Shown here: in pieces, positions 1-9,539 of the stretch | Position numbering within the stretch: position 1 is the first letter of the stretch | Layout of the letters: every line of letters starts with the position of its first letter | Assembly: GCA_963719975.1 (NCBI GenBank) | Contig: CAVRED010000005.1 | Span: 62,001-126,000, forward strand | Reading direction: 5' to 3' | DNA: 64,000 nt | Source: Poindextera sp963719975 | Lineage (GTDB): Bacteria > Pseudomonadota > Alphaproteobacteria > Caulobacterales > Caulobacteraceae | Position numbers and translations under genes: made by a program | Notes under the pieces: model-generated | The model's database searches: none | Told to the model about the DNA's origin: nothing | Seen by the model: the letters and a program-made list of their open reading frames with translations, nothing else

Positions 1-1241
1 ACGTGATCTGGTTGCGCGCGCGGCGCAGCACCTGGAAGCGGTGGCGATGGAAGATGAAGGTCTGCCCGACCTCGGGGATCGCCTGCGCCTCGTGGATGAC
101 CAGGCCGGCCACGGTCACCGCCTCCTCGTCCGGCAGGTCCCAGTCCATGGCGCGGTTCAGCTCGCGGATGGTGACCGCGCCCTCGACGATGACGGATCCG
201 TCCGGCTGGCGTCGCACGCCCTCGGCGACAAGGTCGTGCTCGTCCTCGATCTCGCCGACGATCTCCTCGATGATGTCCTCCAGCGTCACCAGCCCCTGAA
301 GCGCGCCATACTCGTCGACCACCAGCGCGAAGTGGGTGCGGCGGCGGCGGAACGCGTTCATCTGGTCCTTCAGCTTCGTGGTCTCAGGGATGAACCAGGG
401 CTCGCGCGCCAGCGTCGCGACGTCCAACGCCTCGACGCCGCCCTCGGGCCGTCACGGCCCGTAGCAGATCGCGGGCATGCAGCACGCCAATGATGTTCTC
501 CGGCTCGCCGCGGTAGACCGGCAGCCGCGTGTGCGAGGCGCTCAGCGCCTGGTCGACCAGCGCCCGCGGGGCGAGATCGGCGTCCAGCATCTCGATCGAC
601 TTGCGGTGCACCATGATCTCGGCGACGTCCATTTCGCCGAGGTCGAGCACGGCGCCCAGCATGCGCCGGTCGGCGCTTTCGACCATCCCTTCGGAGTGAT
701 GGTATTCGACGGCGCCGCGGATTTCCTCGTGCGCCTCGGCTTCGCCGCGCCCGGCCAGCACATCGATCCGGACCAGGCGCAAGGTCCCGCCAACGAACCA
801 CTGCACGGCGTTCACCACCGGGCTGAAGATGAAGACCGCCAGCTCGGTCGGGGCCGAGAGCAGTCGCGCCACGTCGTCGGCGCGCATGATGGCCAGGGTC
901 TTCGGCAGCACCTCGGCGAACACCAGCACGAGCACGGTCATGATCGCCGTTGCGATCGCGACGCCCAGCCCGCCCTTGAAGGTCTGGCTGAGCACCATGG
1001 TGACCATGGCCGAGGCCAGGATGTTGATCAGGTTGTTGCCCAGGAGCACCGCGCCGATCATCTGCTCGCGCTCGCCGATCAGGCGGTTGACCCGCGCCGC
1101 CGCGCGGTCGCCGTCGCGCTCCAACTGGTGCATGCGCCCGCGGCTCGCCCCGGTTAGCGAGGTCTCCGCGGCGGAGAAGACGCCGGAGATCGCGAGCAGC
1201 AAAAGGATCACCGGCGCGACAGCCAACAGCTCTGCGATCAT
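1..1241 (-). CDS. CNNM/CBS-domain membrane protein (HlyC/CorC family), partial, one frameshift
   Basis: Integral membrane protein of the CNNM/HlyC/CorC family, linked in other bacteria to Mg2+/Co2+ homeostasis. The N-terminal DUF21 part (about residues 5-180) has four hydrophobic segments and the family signature AEVLPKTLA. A CBS pair follows, starting near DVAEIMVHRKS. The reading frame breaks at 441-443, where CCC on the plus strand looks like CC plus one extra base. Beyond it the other frame continues with CBS2 and the CorC C-terminal domain, including FALVVDEYGALQG. The gene leaves the window at base 1. Its ATG overlaps the aroB stop (ATGA), so it is probably the third gene of an aroK-aroB operon. 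Ion specificity cannot be read from the sequence. Confidence 0.88.
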
Positions 1242-2347
1242 GACCGAGCGCCTTCTTCGAGCAGAAAGGTCCTCAAACGCGCTTCGTCGACATTCGGGTC
1301 GACGAAGGTCTCGCCAATGCGGCGAGGCAGGACGAGCGTGATGCGCCCGGCCCGCGCCTTCTTGTCCTGACCCATCAGACCGACGAGCACATCGGCGCTC
1401 AAGCGGCCGACGGGGATGTCGGCGAGGCGGGTCGGCAGGCCCGCCGCGGCGATCGCAGCCGCCGCGCGGGCGGCGTCAGCGGCCGGACAGAGGCCGCCCG
1501 CCGCGGCGAAGCGGAAGGCCAGGGCCGAGCCGAGCGCGACCGCCTCGCCGTGCTTCAGCTCATCGGAGAAGCTCAGCGCCGCCTCGAGCGCATGGCCGAA
1601 GGTGTGGCCGAGGTTGAGCAGCGCACGGCGGCCCTGCTCGCGTTCGTCCTCGGCGACGACCTCGGCCTTCATCTCGATCGAGCGGCCGATGGCGTGCGCC
1701 AGCGCGGTCGGCTCGCCGGCCAGGACGGCCGCGCCGTTGACCTCCAGCCAGGCGAAGAACGCGGCATCGCCCAGGAGCCCGTACTTGATGATCTCGGCGT
1801 AGCCGCAGCGCATCTCGCGCGCCGGCAGGCTCGACAGAACGTCGAGGTCCGCGAGCACCAGGCGCGGCTGGTGGAAGGCGCCGATGAGGTTCTTGCCCTG
1901 CGGGGCGTCGATCGCGGTCTTGCCGCCGACCGAGGAGTCCACCTGCGCCAGCAGCGTGGTCGGGAGCTGCACGAAGTCGATGCCGCGCTTGTAGATCGCG
2001 GCCGCAAAGCCCGCGAGATCGCCGACAACGCCCCCGCCGAGCGCCACGATGAAGTCGCCGCGGTCGAGCTCGAGGTCGAGCAGCCGACCAAGCAGGTCCT
2101 GCAGGCCAGCGAAGCTCTTCACCTCCTCGCCCGGCGCCACGGCGATCGTCGATACGGCCACGGAGGCCTTGACCAGCGAAGCGGCCAGGCGCGCCGCGTA
2201 AAGGTCGCCGACCGTGGCGTCGGTCACGATGGCGGCCCGCGCGCCCTTCATCAGGGGCGCGATCACGCCCCCGGCCCGGTCGATCAGACCAGGCCCTACG
2301 ACGACCTCGTAGGCGCGATCGCCCAGGCCAACCGCATAGCCGCTCAC
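1238..2347 (-). CDS. aroB: 3-dehydroquinate synthase
   Basis: Cytoplasmic shikimate-pathway enzyme converting DAHP to 3-dehydroquinate, NAD+- and metal-dependent. The 369-residue length is normal for the family. The NAD-binding glycine-rich stretch GGGVVGDLAGF and the metal-ligand motif GHTFGHALEA are both present. The start is GTG, overlapping the aroK stop as GTGA, and the stop overlaps the next ATG, so the three genes look translationally coupled. The frame is uninterrupted, unlike many genes in this window. Confidence 0.97.
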   Translation of the reverse strand: MSGYAVGLGDRAYEVVVGPGLIDRAGGVIAPLMKGARAAIVTDATVGDLYAARLAASLVKASVAVSTIAVAPGEEVKSFAGLQDLLGRLLDLELDRGDFIVALGGGVVGDLAGFAAAIYKRGIDFVQLPTTLLAQVDSSVGGKTAIDAPQGKNLIGAFHQPRLVLADLDVLSSLPAREMRCGYAEIIKYGLLGDAAFFAWLEVNGAAVLAGEPTALAHAIGRSIEMKAEVVAEDEREQGRRALLNLGHTFGHALEAALSFSDELKHGEAVALGSALAFRFAAAGGLCPAADAARAAAAIAAAGLPTRLADIPVGRLSADVLVGLMGQDKKARAGRITLVLPRRIGETFVDPNVDEARLRTFLLEEGARS

Positions 2348-2898
2348 GGCGACGGGGCGCCTTCGGCCGCCCGTGCGCGCAACGCCTGCAGAATGGCGTC
2401 CACGGTCGCCTGATGCGCTGCCTCGCCGGACTCGACCGTGACGTCGGCCAGCGCGTAGATCGGATAGCGCTCGCCGGCCAGCCGCTCGAGCACCTCGCGC
2501 GGGTCACCGTCGCGCAACAGGGGCCGGTCGTTGCGCCGCTCGACCCGGCGGAGCAGGACCTCCATGTCGGCCTTCAGCCAGACCGAGACCGCCTTCTGCT
2601 TGATCAGCTCGCGCGTCGCAGGGTTCATGAAGGCGCCGCCGCCGGTCGCCAGCACGTGCGGCGGATCGTCGAGCAGGCGGGCGATCACCCGTCGCTCGCC
2701 GTCGCGGAAGGCCGCCTCGCCCAACTCCTCGAAGATGTCGGGGATCGAACGGCCGGCCGCCTTCTCGACCTCCTCGTCGGCGTCGACGAACGGCAGGTTG
2801 AGCGCGTTCGCCAGCCTGCGCCCGATGCTGGACTTGCCGGCTCCCATCAGGCCGACCAGCGCGATCGTCCGCTTTCTGAGGGCGGGCTCGGCGCTCAT
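2344..2898 (-). CDS. aroK: Shikimate kinase
   Basis: Phosphorylates shikimate with ATP in aromatic amino acid synthesis. The 184-residue protein has a P-loop GLMGAGKSS near residues 16-24, the substrate-side DADEEVEKAAGRSI and the GGGAF motif. It is the first gene of the leftward aroK-aroB-CorC unit. The 150-bp gap to the divergent secreted-protein gene must hold both promoters. aroK rather than aroL is chosen from the aroB linkage. Confidence 0.96.
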   Translation of the reverse strand: MSAEPALRKRTIALVGLMGAGKSSIGRRLANALNLPFVDADEEVEKAAGRSIPDIFEELGEAAFRDGERRVIARLLDDPPHVLATGGGAFMNPATRELIKQKAVSVWLKADMEVLLRRVERRNDRPLLRDGDPREVLERLAGERYPIYALADVTVESGEAAHQATVDAILQALRARAAEGAPSP

Positions 2899-3051
2899 GG
2901 ACGGAAACGGGGCTGGATTTGGGGCCCGGCGGGCCGAGGGTGGCGCTTGATCATCGCCCGTGGCGCTTTACACGAGGATCAGGATGCGCGCCATGATCGG
3001 TGGCCGTAAGCGCTAGCCGGGCGGGCTTTGAAGGAGACCACCGCGACGCCC

Positions 3052-4693
3052 ATGGCCAAGGCCGCTGTACAACGGGCGCGAGGCGCGATCGCCGGACTGC
3101 TGGCCGGCCTCGTCTGCCTGACCGTGAGCGCCGCCGCGCGCGCCCAGGCGCTGACCGAGCCTCCGCCGGCGACGGCGTCTGGCGCCCAGACGCCGCCTCC
3201 AGCCGAAGCGCCGCTCGCGCCGATGGCGGCGCCGCCCGCGCCAGCCCCTGGCGCACCTCCGGCCGCCAGCGAGGCGCTGGCGCCGCTGCCGCCGGCCGCC
3301 CCGTCGCCCGCTCCGCCGGCGCCGGTCCAAGGCGAGGCGCTGAACCCGCTCGATCTCTTCTCCGCCGGCCGCGACATGGGGTTGGGCTCCGACCTCTGGC
3401 GCGGCGCCTCGGCCGGCCTCGCCCGCGCGGTCATTCCGACGCTCGGCGACCATGCGCTGTCGCCGGCTGGCGCTGCGCTCGCGCGGCGGGTGTTGGCGCA
3501 GTCGGCGAGCGCTCCGGACGGGGCCGGCGCCGATGCCGATCTCGCGTCCGCCCGCGCCCGCGCGCTGCTCATGCTGGGCGACGCGCCGACCGCCGAGCTG
3601 ATCCTGGACCACACCGCCGGGCTCGCGAACAGCCCGGCCCTCTCCGAGACTGCCGCCGAAGCGGCGCTGATCGACGGCGAAGACGACAAGGCCTGCGCCA
3701 TCGGCGACGCGCTCGGCTCCGGGCGCGACGGCGCCTATTGGCTGCGCCTGCGCGCCTACTGCGAGGCGCGCGCAGGCAAGCCCGCCGCTCAGCTGACCAT
3801 GAACCTGGCCGAGGAGGCCGATCACGATCCCGCCTTTGCCCGCATGCTGCCGGTGATCATCGCCGGGGGCGGCGATCCCGGCCCGGCGTCTTTGCGCGAC
3901 GGACTCGATTTCGCGATGTCGCGACAGCTGAAGCTCGACCTGACGCCAGCGATCGCCGCCGCCCCACCGGCCATCGCGCTCCGGCTCGCCGCCAGCGCGG
4001 CCGGGCTCGGCCCGGCGCCGCCCGCCTCGGCCGCGACGCCGGAGCCCGACATCCTCGCCGGCCTGCGCAAGGGAAAGGGCGCTCAGGGCTACCTCACCGC
4101 CGCCCGCCTGGCCCTGCCCGCGATCGTGCAGCTGGTCCAGGCCAAGAGCGCGCTGACCGCGCCTGTGCAGTTGGCGATGGCGGCGCTGGCGGCCGGGGAC
4201 ATCGAGACCGCGCAGGCGATCCGCCTCGGCCTTGCCGATGCCCCGGCCGGCGCAGTGGATCCCAGCCGACCTCGCCATCCTGGATGCTGCGCTGGCGGTT
4301 GCGGCCGGCAAGGCCGATCCGCCCAGCCTCGACCGGCTGATCGAGCGGGGCGCCCGCAACGACGATGCAGCGCCACGCGCGCAGGCCGCCGCGGCGCTCG
4401 TCTTCTCGCTCGGATGGCCCGCCGACGGCGACGCGCGCGCCGAGTTCGATGGGTTCAACCTCGGCCATGACCGGGTCTCGCCAGCCACGCTGCTCCTGAT
4501 CGATGCCGCAGCCGACCATGGCCTGCGGGGTGATGTAGCGCTGCTTGCGCTCAGCGCTGTTGAAGGCGCAGGGGGCGCTGGTCCCGAGATCGCGGATCGA
4601 GCCGTGTTCGTCCGCGCTCTCGACCGGGTGGGACTGAAGGACGACGCTCGAGGGTTCGCGCTCGAGGGGCTGATCGGCCTGGAAGCCCGCTGA
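3052..4693 (+). CDS. Secreted alanine/proline-rich helical repeat protein, one frameshift
   Basis: Function not recognised. The N-terminus is a typical Sec signal peptide (hydrophobic AGLLAGLVCLTVSAA, cleavage expected after ARAQA). A Pro/Ala-rich linker to about residue 100 follows, then an Ala-rich helical body that resembles degenerate TPR-like repeats. I place the start at ATG 3052; an in-frame TTG at 3028 lies just before an AAGGAG. The frame breaks at 4261-4263 (CCC, one base too many). Removing one base gives a protein of 546 residues that runs to a stop overlapping the xerD ATG. It is probably periplasmic and co-transcribed with xerD; a role in envelope maintenance is only a guess. 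Confidence 0.72.
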
Positions 4694-5617
4694 TGGCCGC
4701 CGATGGCTGGGTCGAGGCCTTCCTCGAGATGATGGCGGTCGAGCGGGCGGCGGCCAGGAACACGCTGGCGGCCTACGAGCAGGACCTCGCCGATGCATCG
4801 CGGTTCCTCGCCGGCCGCGGCCGCGACCTCACGGACGCCGGTCTCGACGACATCGAGGCCTACTTCCTCGACCTGGGCGCGCGAGGGCTGGCCTCAGCGA
4901 CGGCTGCGCGTCGGCGAGCCGCCGTGCGCGGGCTCTATCGCTTCGCTCTCGGCGAAGGCTGGCGCGCCGATGACCCCTCGCGCCGTATCGATGCGCCCAA
5001 GAAAGGACGGCCGCTGCCGCACGTGCTGACGCGCGATGAGATCGACCGGCTGATCGCCGCGGCGGGCGCGAGGGACGGCGCGGCCGGCCTTCGCCTCGCC
5101 TGCATGGTCGAGCTGCTCTACGCCTCGGGCCTGCGCATCTCGGAGCTTCTGGCGCTGACCCTCGCCGCCGTCGCGCGCGATCCGGCCTACCTCATCGTGA
5201 AAGGCAAGGGCGGCAAGGAGCGGCTGGCCCCGATGAACGACCCTGCCCGCGCGGCGATCCAGGCCTATCTGCCCGCGCGCGCATCCTTTCTGCCCAAAGG
5301 CGTGAAGGACAGCCCCTGGCTTTTCCCTTCGCGCGGCGCCGGCGGACGGCTCACCGCCCGCCGCTTCGCCCAGCTATTGTCCGAGGCTGCCCTCGGCGGC
5401 CGGCGTGGACCCAGCGCGCATTAGCCCGCATGGCCTCCGCCACGCGTTTGCGACCCATCTGTTGGAGGGCGGCGCCGACCTGCGCGCGGTCCAGAAGCTG
5501 CTCGGCCACGCCGATATCGCCACAACCCAGATCTACACCCATGTCGCCCAGGACCGGCTCCGCACGGTAATGGAAAAGAGCCACCCGCTGGCAAAGCGTC
5601 GCCGGCCTAGCGGCTGA
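4693..5617 (+). CDS. xerD: Site-specific tyrosine recombinase XerD, one frameshift
   Basis: Chromosome-dimer resolution recombinase. The N-terminal SAM-like core-binding domain covers about residues 1-95. The catalytic domain shows the first Arg in ASGLRISELL, the Lys region KGKGGKER, the HGLRH box and the nucleophile Tyr in TTQIYTHV. The frame breaks at about 5395 (CTCGGCGG, one G too many). The repaired length of 307 residues fits XerC/XerD. The ATG overlaps the upstream stop (TGATG). The 3' end overlaps the phhA 3' end by 11 bp, so the genes converge. XerD rather than XerC rests on overall resemblance. Confidence 0.88.
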
Positions 5618-6452
5618 CCGGCGCGTCCCCCGCCGCAGCCTCGTTCGCGGCGAACTCGGGAAGGGCGGCGAGTTCGGCATAGAGCGGCGCAAAGTCGGTC
5701 TCGACCGTCTGGCGTAGCAGGTCGGCGAAGCTCTCGATGACGAAGTAAGTCTCTTGGTAGGCGTCGATCCGATAGCGGGTGCGCATCACACGCTTCATGT
5801 CGAAGGCGATGCGCCGCGGGGTCGGGTCCTGAAGCGCGTAGATCGACTCGCCGTGGCTGGAGACGATGCCGGCGCCGAAGATCTTCAAGGCGTCGCCTTC
5901 GCGCACCAGCCCGAACTCGACGGTGTACCAATAGAGCCTGGCGAGCATTTCGAGCCCGCCGAGCCGCACGGCGCGCAACCCGCCGCGCCCATAGGCCTGC
6001 ATGTAGTCGGCGAACACCGGGTCGGCGAGCAGCGGCACGTGCCCGAAGACGTCGTGGAACACGTCCGGCTCGCGCAGATAGTCCATCTGATGCGGTTCGC
6101 GGATGAACCGGCCGGCCACGAAGCGGCGATTGGCCAGGTGGTCGAAGAAGATCTCGTCGGGGACAAGGCCCGGCACGGCAACGACCGACCATCCCGTCCG
6201 CGCACCGAGGTGCTCGTTCAGCTCGGCGAAGTCGGGGATGCCGGGCTTGGAGAGCCTGAGCACGTCGAGGCCGTGCAGGAAGGCGTCGACCGCGCGGCCG
6301 GGCAGTTGCGCGCTCTGCCGCGCGAACAGGGCGTCCCAGCGGGCGTGCTCTTCGGGGGTGAACGCCGCCCACTTCTGCGGGATCGTCCAATCGGCGGCGG
6401 CGCCAGGCGGGGGCGCGTCGAAGACGTGCGGCAGCGCCGGGTGGGCGCTCAT
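5607..6452 (-). CDS. phhA: Phenylalanine-4-hydroxylase
   Basis: Iron- and tetrahydropterin-dependent conversion of phenylalanine to tyrosine. The 281-residue length matches bacterial single-domain enzymes. The iron ligands are visible: His133 and His138 in PDVFHDVFGHVP, and Glu179 in YWYTVEFGL. Its ATG lies 3 bp after the hmgA stop, so it is the last gene of an hppD-hmgA-phhA operon feeding tyrosine to homogentisate. No pterin-carbinolamine dehydratase gene (phhB) is seen nearby. Confidence 0.96.
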   Translation of the reverse strand: MSAHPALPHVFDAPPPGAAADWTIPQKWAAFTPEEHARWDALFARQSAQLPGRAVDAFLHGLDVLRLSKPGIPDFAELNEHLGARTGWSVVAVPGLVPDEIFFDHLANRRFVAGRFIREPHQMDYLREPDVFHDVFGHVPLLADPVFADYMQAYGRGGLRAVRLGGLEMLARLYWYTVEFGLVREGDALKIFGAGIVSSHGESIYALQDPTPRRIAFDMKRVMRTRYRIDAYQETYFVIESFADLLRQTVETDFAPLYAELAALPEFAANEAAAGDAPVSR

Positions 6453-6455
6453 GTG

Positions 6456-7596
6456 CTAGCCACCCTTCCAGCTGTCGACGTAAGCAGCGTCCTCGACCGC
6501 CGCGGCGCGGTCACCGACCTCCAGCGGATCGCGCGCATCGACCATCACGGCATACTCGTCCGTCGCCGGCTTCGGCTGGGTCAGCATGTTCTTCAACGCC
6601 TTCGGATGCGGTCCGTGGGTGAAGCCTGACGGGTGGAACGTCATCATCCCCGCCTTGATATGGTCGCGGCTGAAGAAGTCGCCGGCGTGGTAGAACAGGA
6701 CCTCGTCGAAATCGTCGTTGTTGTGAAAGAAGGGCACCTTCAGCGCGCCCGGATCGGTCTCGAACGGCCGTGGCGCAAAGGTCGCGACGACGAAGCGGTC
6801 GGAGACGAAGGTCGAGTGCACGCTCGGCGGCAGGTGGTAACGGTGGCTGGCCACCGGCCGAAGGTCCCTCACGTTGAGCCGCAGGGGCGAGAGGTCGCCG
6901 TGCCAGCCGACCGCGTCGAGCGGGTTGTAGGGGTAGGTCGCCACGGACACCGCGCCGCGCTTCTTGATCTGCACCGGAAAGGCGCCGGTGGTCGCTTGGT
7001 GGGCGCGAAACGCATCGTCCATCACAGGCGTGTCCAGCATCGCCGGGTCGAACAGGGCGTGGCCGCCCAGCAGGCCCTTGTCGGGCAGGCCGAGGTGGGC
7101 GTTGGTCGCCTGGATCATGAGCACCGACGTCGCGCTTGCGGGCGCAAGCCGCCACATCGCCCCGCGCGGCAGGTAGAGATAGTCGCCGGCTGTAAACGCG
7201 ATCCGCCCCCAGTCGCAGAAGAGATCGCCGGCGCCCTCGTGAACGAACAAGAGCTGGTCGCCGTCGGCGTTGCGCGCCAGCGCGCGTCAGCGGCCCGGCC
7301 GGCTTCCAGAACCGAATCTCGAGCGCGTCGTTGTGGAGCACGACCGGCGCGTCCCAGGGCGAGGCCTGCGGCTCGTTCAGCCGTGTCAGGTCGAACGCGC
7401 GCGGCCGCAACGGGCCTTCGAAGCGCATCCAGCCCGTCGGCGGCTGCGGGTGGTGCATGAAGGCCGCAGGCCCATAGAACCCCTCCTTCGAGATCTCGCG
7501 CTCGAAGGTGCCCGCCGGCATGTCGGCGTGCGCCTGGCGCGAGTGGGTCCCTTGCGCGCCGCGAACCGGGATGCCGATCGCCTTCGCCATCGCCAT
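6456..7596 (-). CDS. hmgA: Homogentisate 1,2-dioxygenase, one frameshift
   Basis: Ring-cleaving non-heme iron dioxygenase making maleylacetoacetate. The N-terminal part (MAMAKAIGIPVRGAQ to about 7285) and the rest (from LLFVHEGAGDLF onward) lie in different frames. One extra base near 7275-7285 explains this, and the repaired length is 379 residues. The C-terminal domain holds the family stretch EVLFYHAGDFFSRDHIKAG and the metal-site region HPSGFTHGPHP. The start overlaps the hppD stop (TAATG) and phhA follows after 3 bp. Confidence 0.92.
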
Positions 7597-8669
7597 TAGG
7601 CCTTCGCTTTCAGGACGCCACGGCGAATCTGGTCCTGCTCCAGCGACTCGAACAGGGCCTTGAAGTTGCCCTCGCCGAAGCCCTCGTTGCCCTTGCGCTG
7701 GATGATCTCGAAGAAGATCGGCCCGATCAGGTTCTCGGTGAAGATCTGCAACAGCAGGCCCTGGCCCTCGCCGGGCGCCCCGTCGATCAGGATGCGGTCG
7801 GCGCGCAGCCGCGCGACGTCCTCGCCGTGGCCGCGCACCCGGCCATCGATCTGGTCGAAATAGGAGTCCGGCGTGTCCTGAAAGCGCACGCCGCGGTCGC
7901 GCATCGTCTCCACCGAGGCGAAGATGTCGTTCGTCGCCAGCGCGACGTGCTGGATGCCTTCGCCATGATAGTCGCGCAGGAACTCCTCGATCTGCGACTG
8001 GTCGTCCTGGCTCTCGTTCAGCGGGATCCGGATCTTGCCGCAGGGGCTGGTCATCGCCTTGGACAAGAGCCCGGTCTGTGCGCCCTCGATGTCGAAATGG
8101 CGGATCTCACGGAAGTTGAAGATGCGCTCGTAGAAGTCCGCCCAGTAGGTCATGCGGCCGCGGAAGACGTTGTGGGTCAGATGGTCGATCAGGGTCAGGC
8201 CGGCTGCGTTCCCCGCCATCGCCGCCTCGGCGCCGGCCAGCGGCACGAAGTCGACGTCATAGATCTCCTGCGCGCCGTAGCGGTCGACCAGATAGAGGTT
8301 CGAGCCGCCGATCCCCTCGATCGCCGGAATGTTCAGTTCCATCGGACCGACCGGGCCGCTGATCGGCGTCGCGCCGCGTTCGACGGCAAGGCGGAGTGCT
8401 GCGGCCGCGTCCTTCACGCGAAACGCCATGGCGTTGGCGGAAGGACCGTGCGCGGCGCGGAAGTCGGCGGGCTGACCGGCCGGCTCCATATTCAGGATGA
8501 AGTTGATGTCGCCCTGGCGGAAGCGGAGGACGTTCTTCGAGCGGTGCCGGGCGGTGGCGACGAGACCCATGGTCTCGAACACGCGCTTCAGTCGTTCAGG
8601 ATCCGGCGCGGTGAACTCGACGAACTCGAAGCCGTCGGTCCCCAGCGGGTTGTCGGCGAGGTCGGTCAT
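7596..8669 (-). CDS. hppD: 4-hydroxyphenylpyruvate dioxygenase
   Basis: Converts 4-hydroxyphenylpyruvate to homogentisate. The 357-residue protein has two VOC-type halves. The Fe(II) ligands are His163 (IDHLTHNV), His241 (GIQHVAL) and Glu321 (FFEIIQRKG). The C-terminal helix that gates the site is complete. First gene of the operon with hmgA and phhA; the RBS GGAG lies just before the ATG. It faces maiA across a 151-bp gap. No tyrosine aminotransferase gene is seen near it. Confidence 0.97.
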   Translation of the reverse strand: MTDLADNPLGTDGFEFVEFTAPDPERLKRVFETMGLVATARHRSKNVLRFRQGDINFILNMEPAGQPADFRAAHGPSANAMAFRVKDAAAALRLAVERGATPISGPVGPMELNIPAIEGIGGSNLYLVDRYGAQEIYDVDFVPLAGAEAAMAGNAAGLTLIDHLTHNVFRGRMTYWADFYERIFNFREIRHFDIEGAQTGLLSKAMTSPCGKIRIPLNESQDDQSQIEEFLRDYHGEGIQHVALATNDIFASVETMRDRGVRFQDTPDSYFDQIDGRVRGHGEDVARLRADRILIDGAPGEGQGLLLQIFTENLIGPIFFEIIQRKGNEGFGEGNFKALFESLEQDQIRRGVLKAKA

Positions 8670-8740
8670 GGCGGACTCCGTAGGCTTGTAAGAATAGCGA
8701 GAGTCGAGCGACGGTTCCTTGCGATCTTGCTCCGTTCGGG

Positions 8741-8760
8741 CGGAAGATCAGCAGATTCCG
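8741..8760. promoter_or_regulatory. Imperfect inverted repeat in the hppD/maiA divergent promoter region
   Basis: In the 151-bp gap between the hppD and maiA starts there is a 20-bp imperfect palindrome with arms CGGAA and TTCCG around a 10-bp centre. Its position suits an operator for a tyrosine-catabolism regulator, but no regulator gene lies beside it and the arms are short. Regulatory use is inference. Confidence 0.3.
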
Positions 8761-8820
8761 CCAATCATGCGCGGGCTGGCGCAAATTCATGGCCGAACTG
8801 ATCGACGTCGACCTTCGCCA

Positions 8821-9471
8821 ATGACCTACACCCTGCACAGCATGTGGCGGGCGACAGCGCCTTACCGCGTGCGCATCGGCCTGAACCTCAAAGGGATCGC
8901 CTACGACTACAGCGCGGTCGACCTGGTCGGCGGCCAGCAGCGCGGCGATGCCTATCGCGGCGTGAACCGCCAGGGACTTGTGCCCGCGCTCGACGTCGGC
9001 GACCGCGTGCTCACCCAGAGCCTCGCCATCCTCGAGTGGCTGGAGGAGACCCACCCCGAGCCACCCCTGCTGCCGAGGGGCCCGTTCGACCGCGCGACGG
9101 TCAGGGCCATGGCCGAGATCGTGGCGTGCGATATCCATCCGCTGAACAATCTCCGCGTCCTGCAGGCGATCGAGGGCTTTGGCGTCGCCGGCGGCTCCGA
9201 GCAGCAGCGCGCCTGGGTTCATCGCTGGATCGGCGCCGGATTCGACGCGCTGGAGCCGATGATCCAGCGGCATGGCCGCGGCTTCGCGTTCGGCGAGGCG
9301 CCCGGCTTCGCCGATTGCTTCCTGATCCCGCAGGTCTATGGGGCGAACCGTTTCAGCCTGGATCTGGCGCCGTATCCGGCCATCCGCGCCGTCGTCGAGC
9401 GCGCCGCGGAGCATCCGGCCTTCGCCGCCGCCGTCCCGGAGCGGCAGCCCGACGCGCCGCGCTTGCCGTAG
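8821..9471 (+). CDS. maiA: Maleylacetoacetate isomerase, zeta-class glutathione S-transferase
   Basis: Isomerises maleylacetoacetate to fumarylacetoacetate with glutathione. The 216-residue length and the opening MTYTLHSMWRATAPYRVRIG fit zeta GSTs. The usual SSC active-site motif is replaced by ATAP, and a VPALDVGD-type cis-proline and TQSLAILEWLE follow as expected. I chose ATG 8821 because homology begins there; an upstream in-frame start at 8719 would add unrelated residues. It is divergent from hppD and precedes an SDR gene. Fumarylacetoacetase, the next step, is not in the window. Confidence 0.87.
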   Translation: MTYTLHSMWRATAPYRVRIGLNLKGIAYDYSAVDLVGGQQRGDAYRGVNRQGLVPALDVGDRVLTQSLAILEWLEETHPEPPLLPRGPFDRATVRAMAEIVACDIHPLNNLRVLQAIEGFGVAGGSEQQRAWVHRWIGAGFDALEPMIQRHGRGFAFGEAPGFADCFLIPQVYGANRFSLDLAPYPAIRAVVERAAEHPAFAAAVPERQPDAPRLP

Positions 9472-9539
9472 GGGCGGCGGGGCCGGTAGAGTTTATCCAC
9501 AGGCACGCATTTCATAAGCCATTCAAGGGAACGGGAACG

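Noticed and set aside
5341..5424. Programmed frameshifting in xerD or the other interrupted genes.
   Set aside because: No slippery heptamer with a downstream structure is shared among the break sites, and the affected families do not use recoding.
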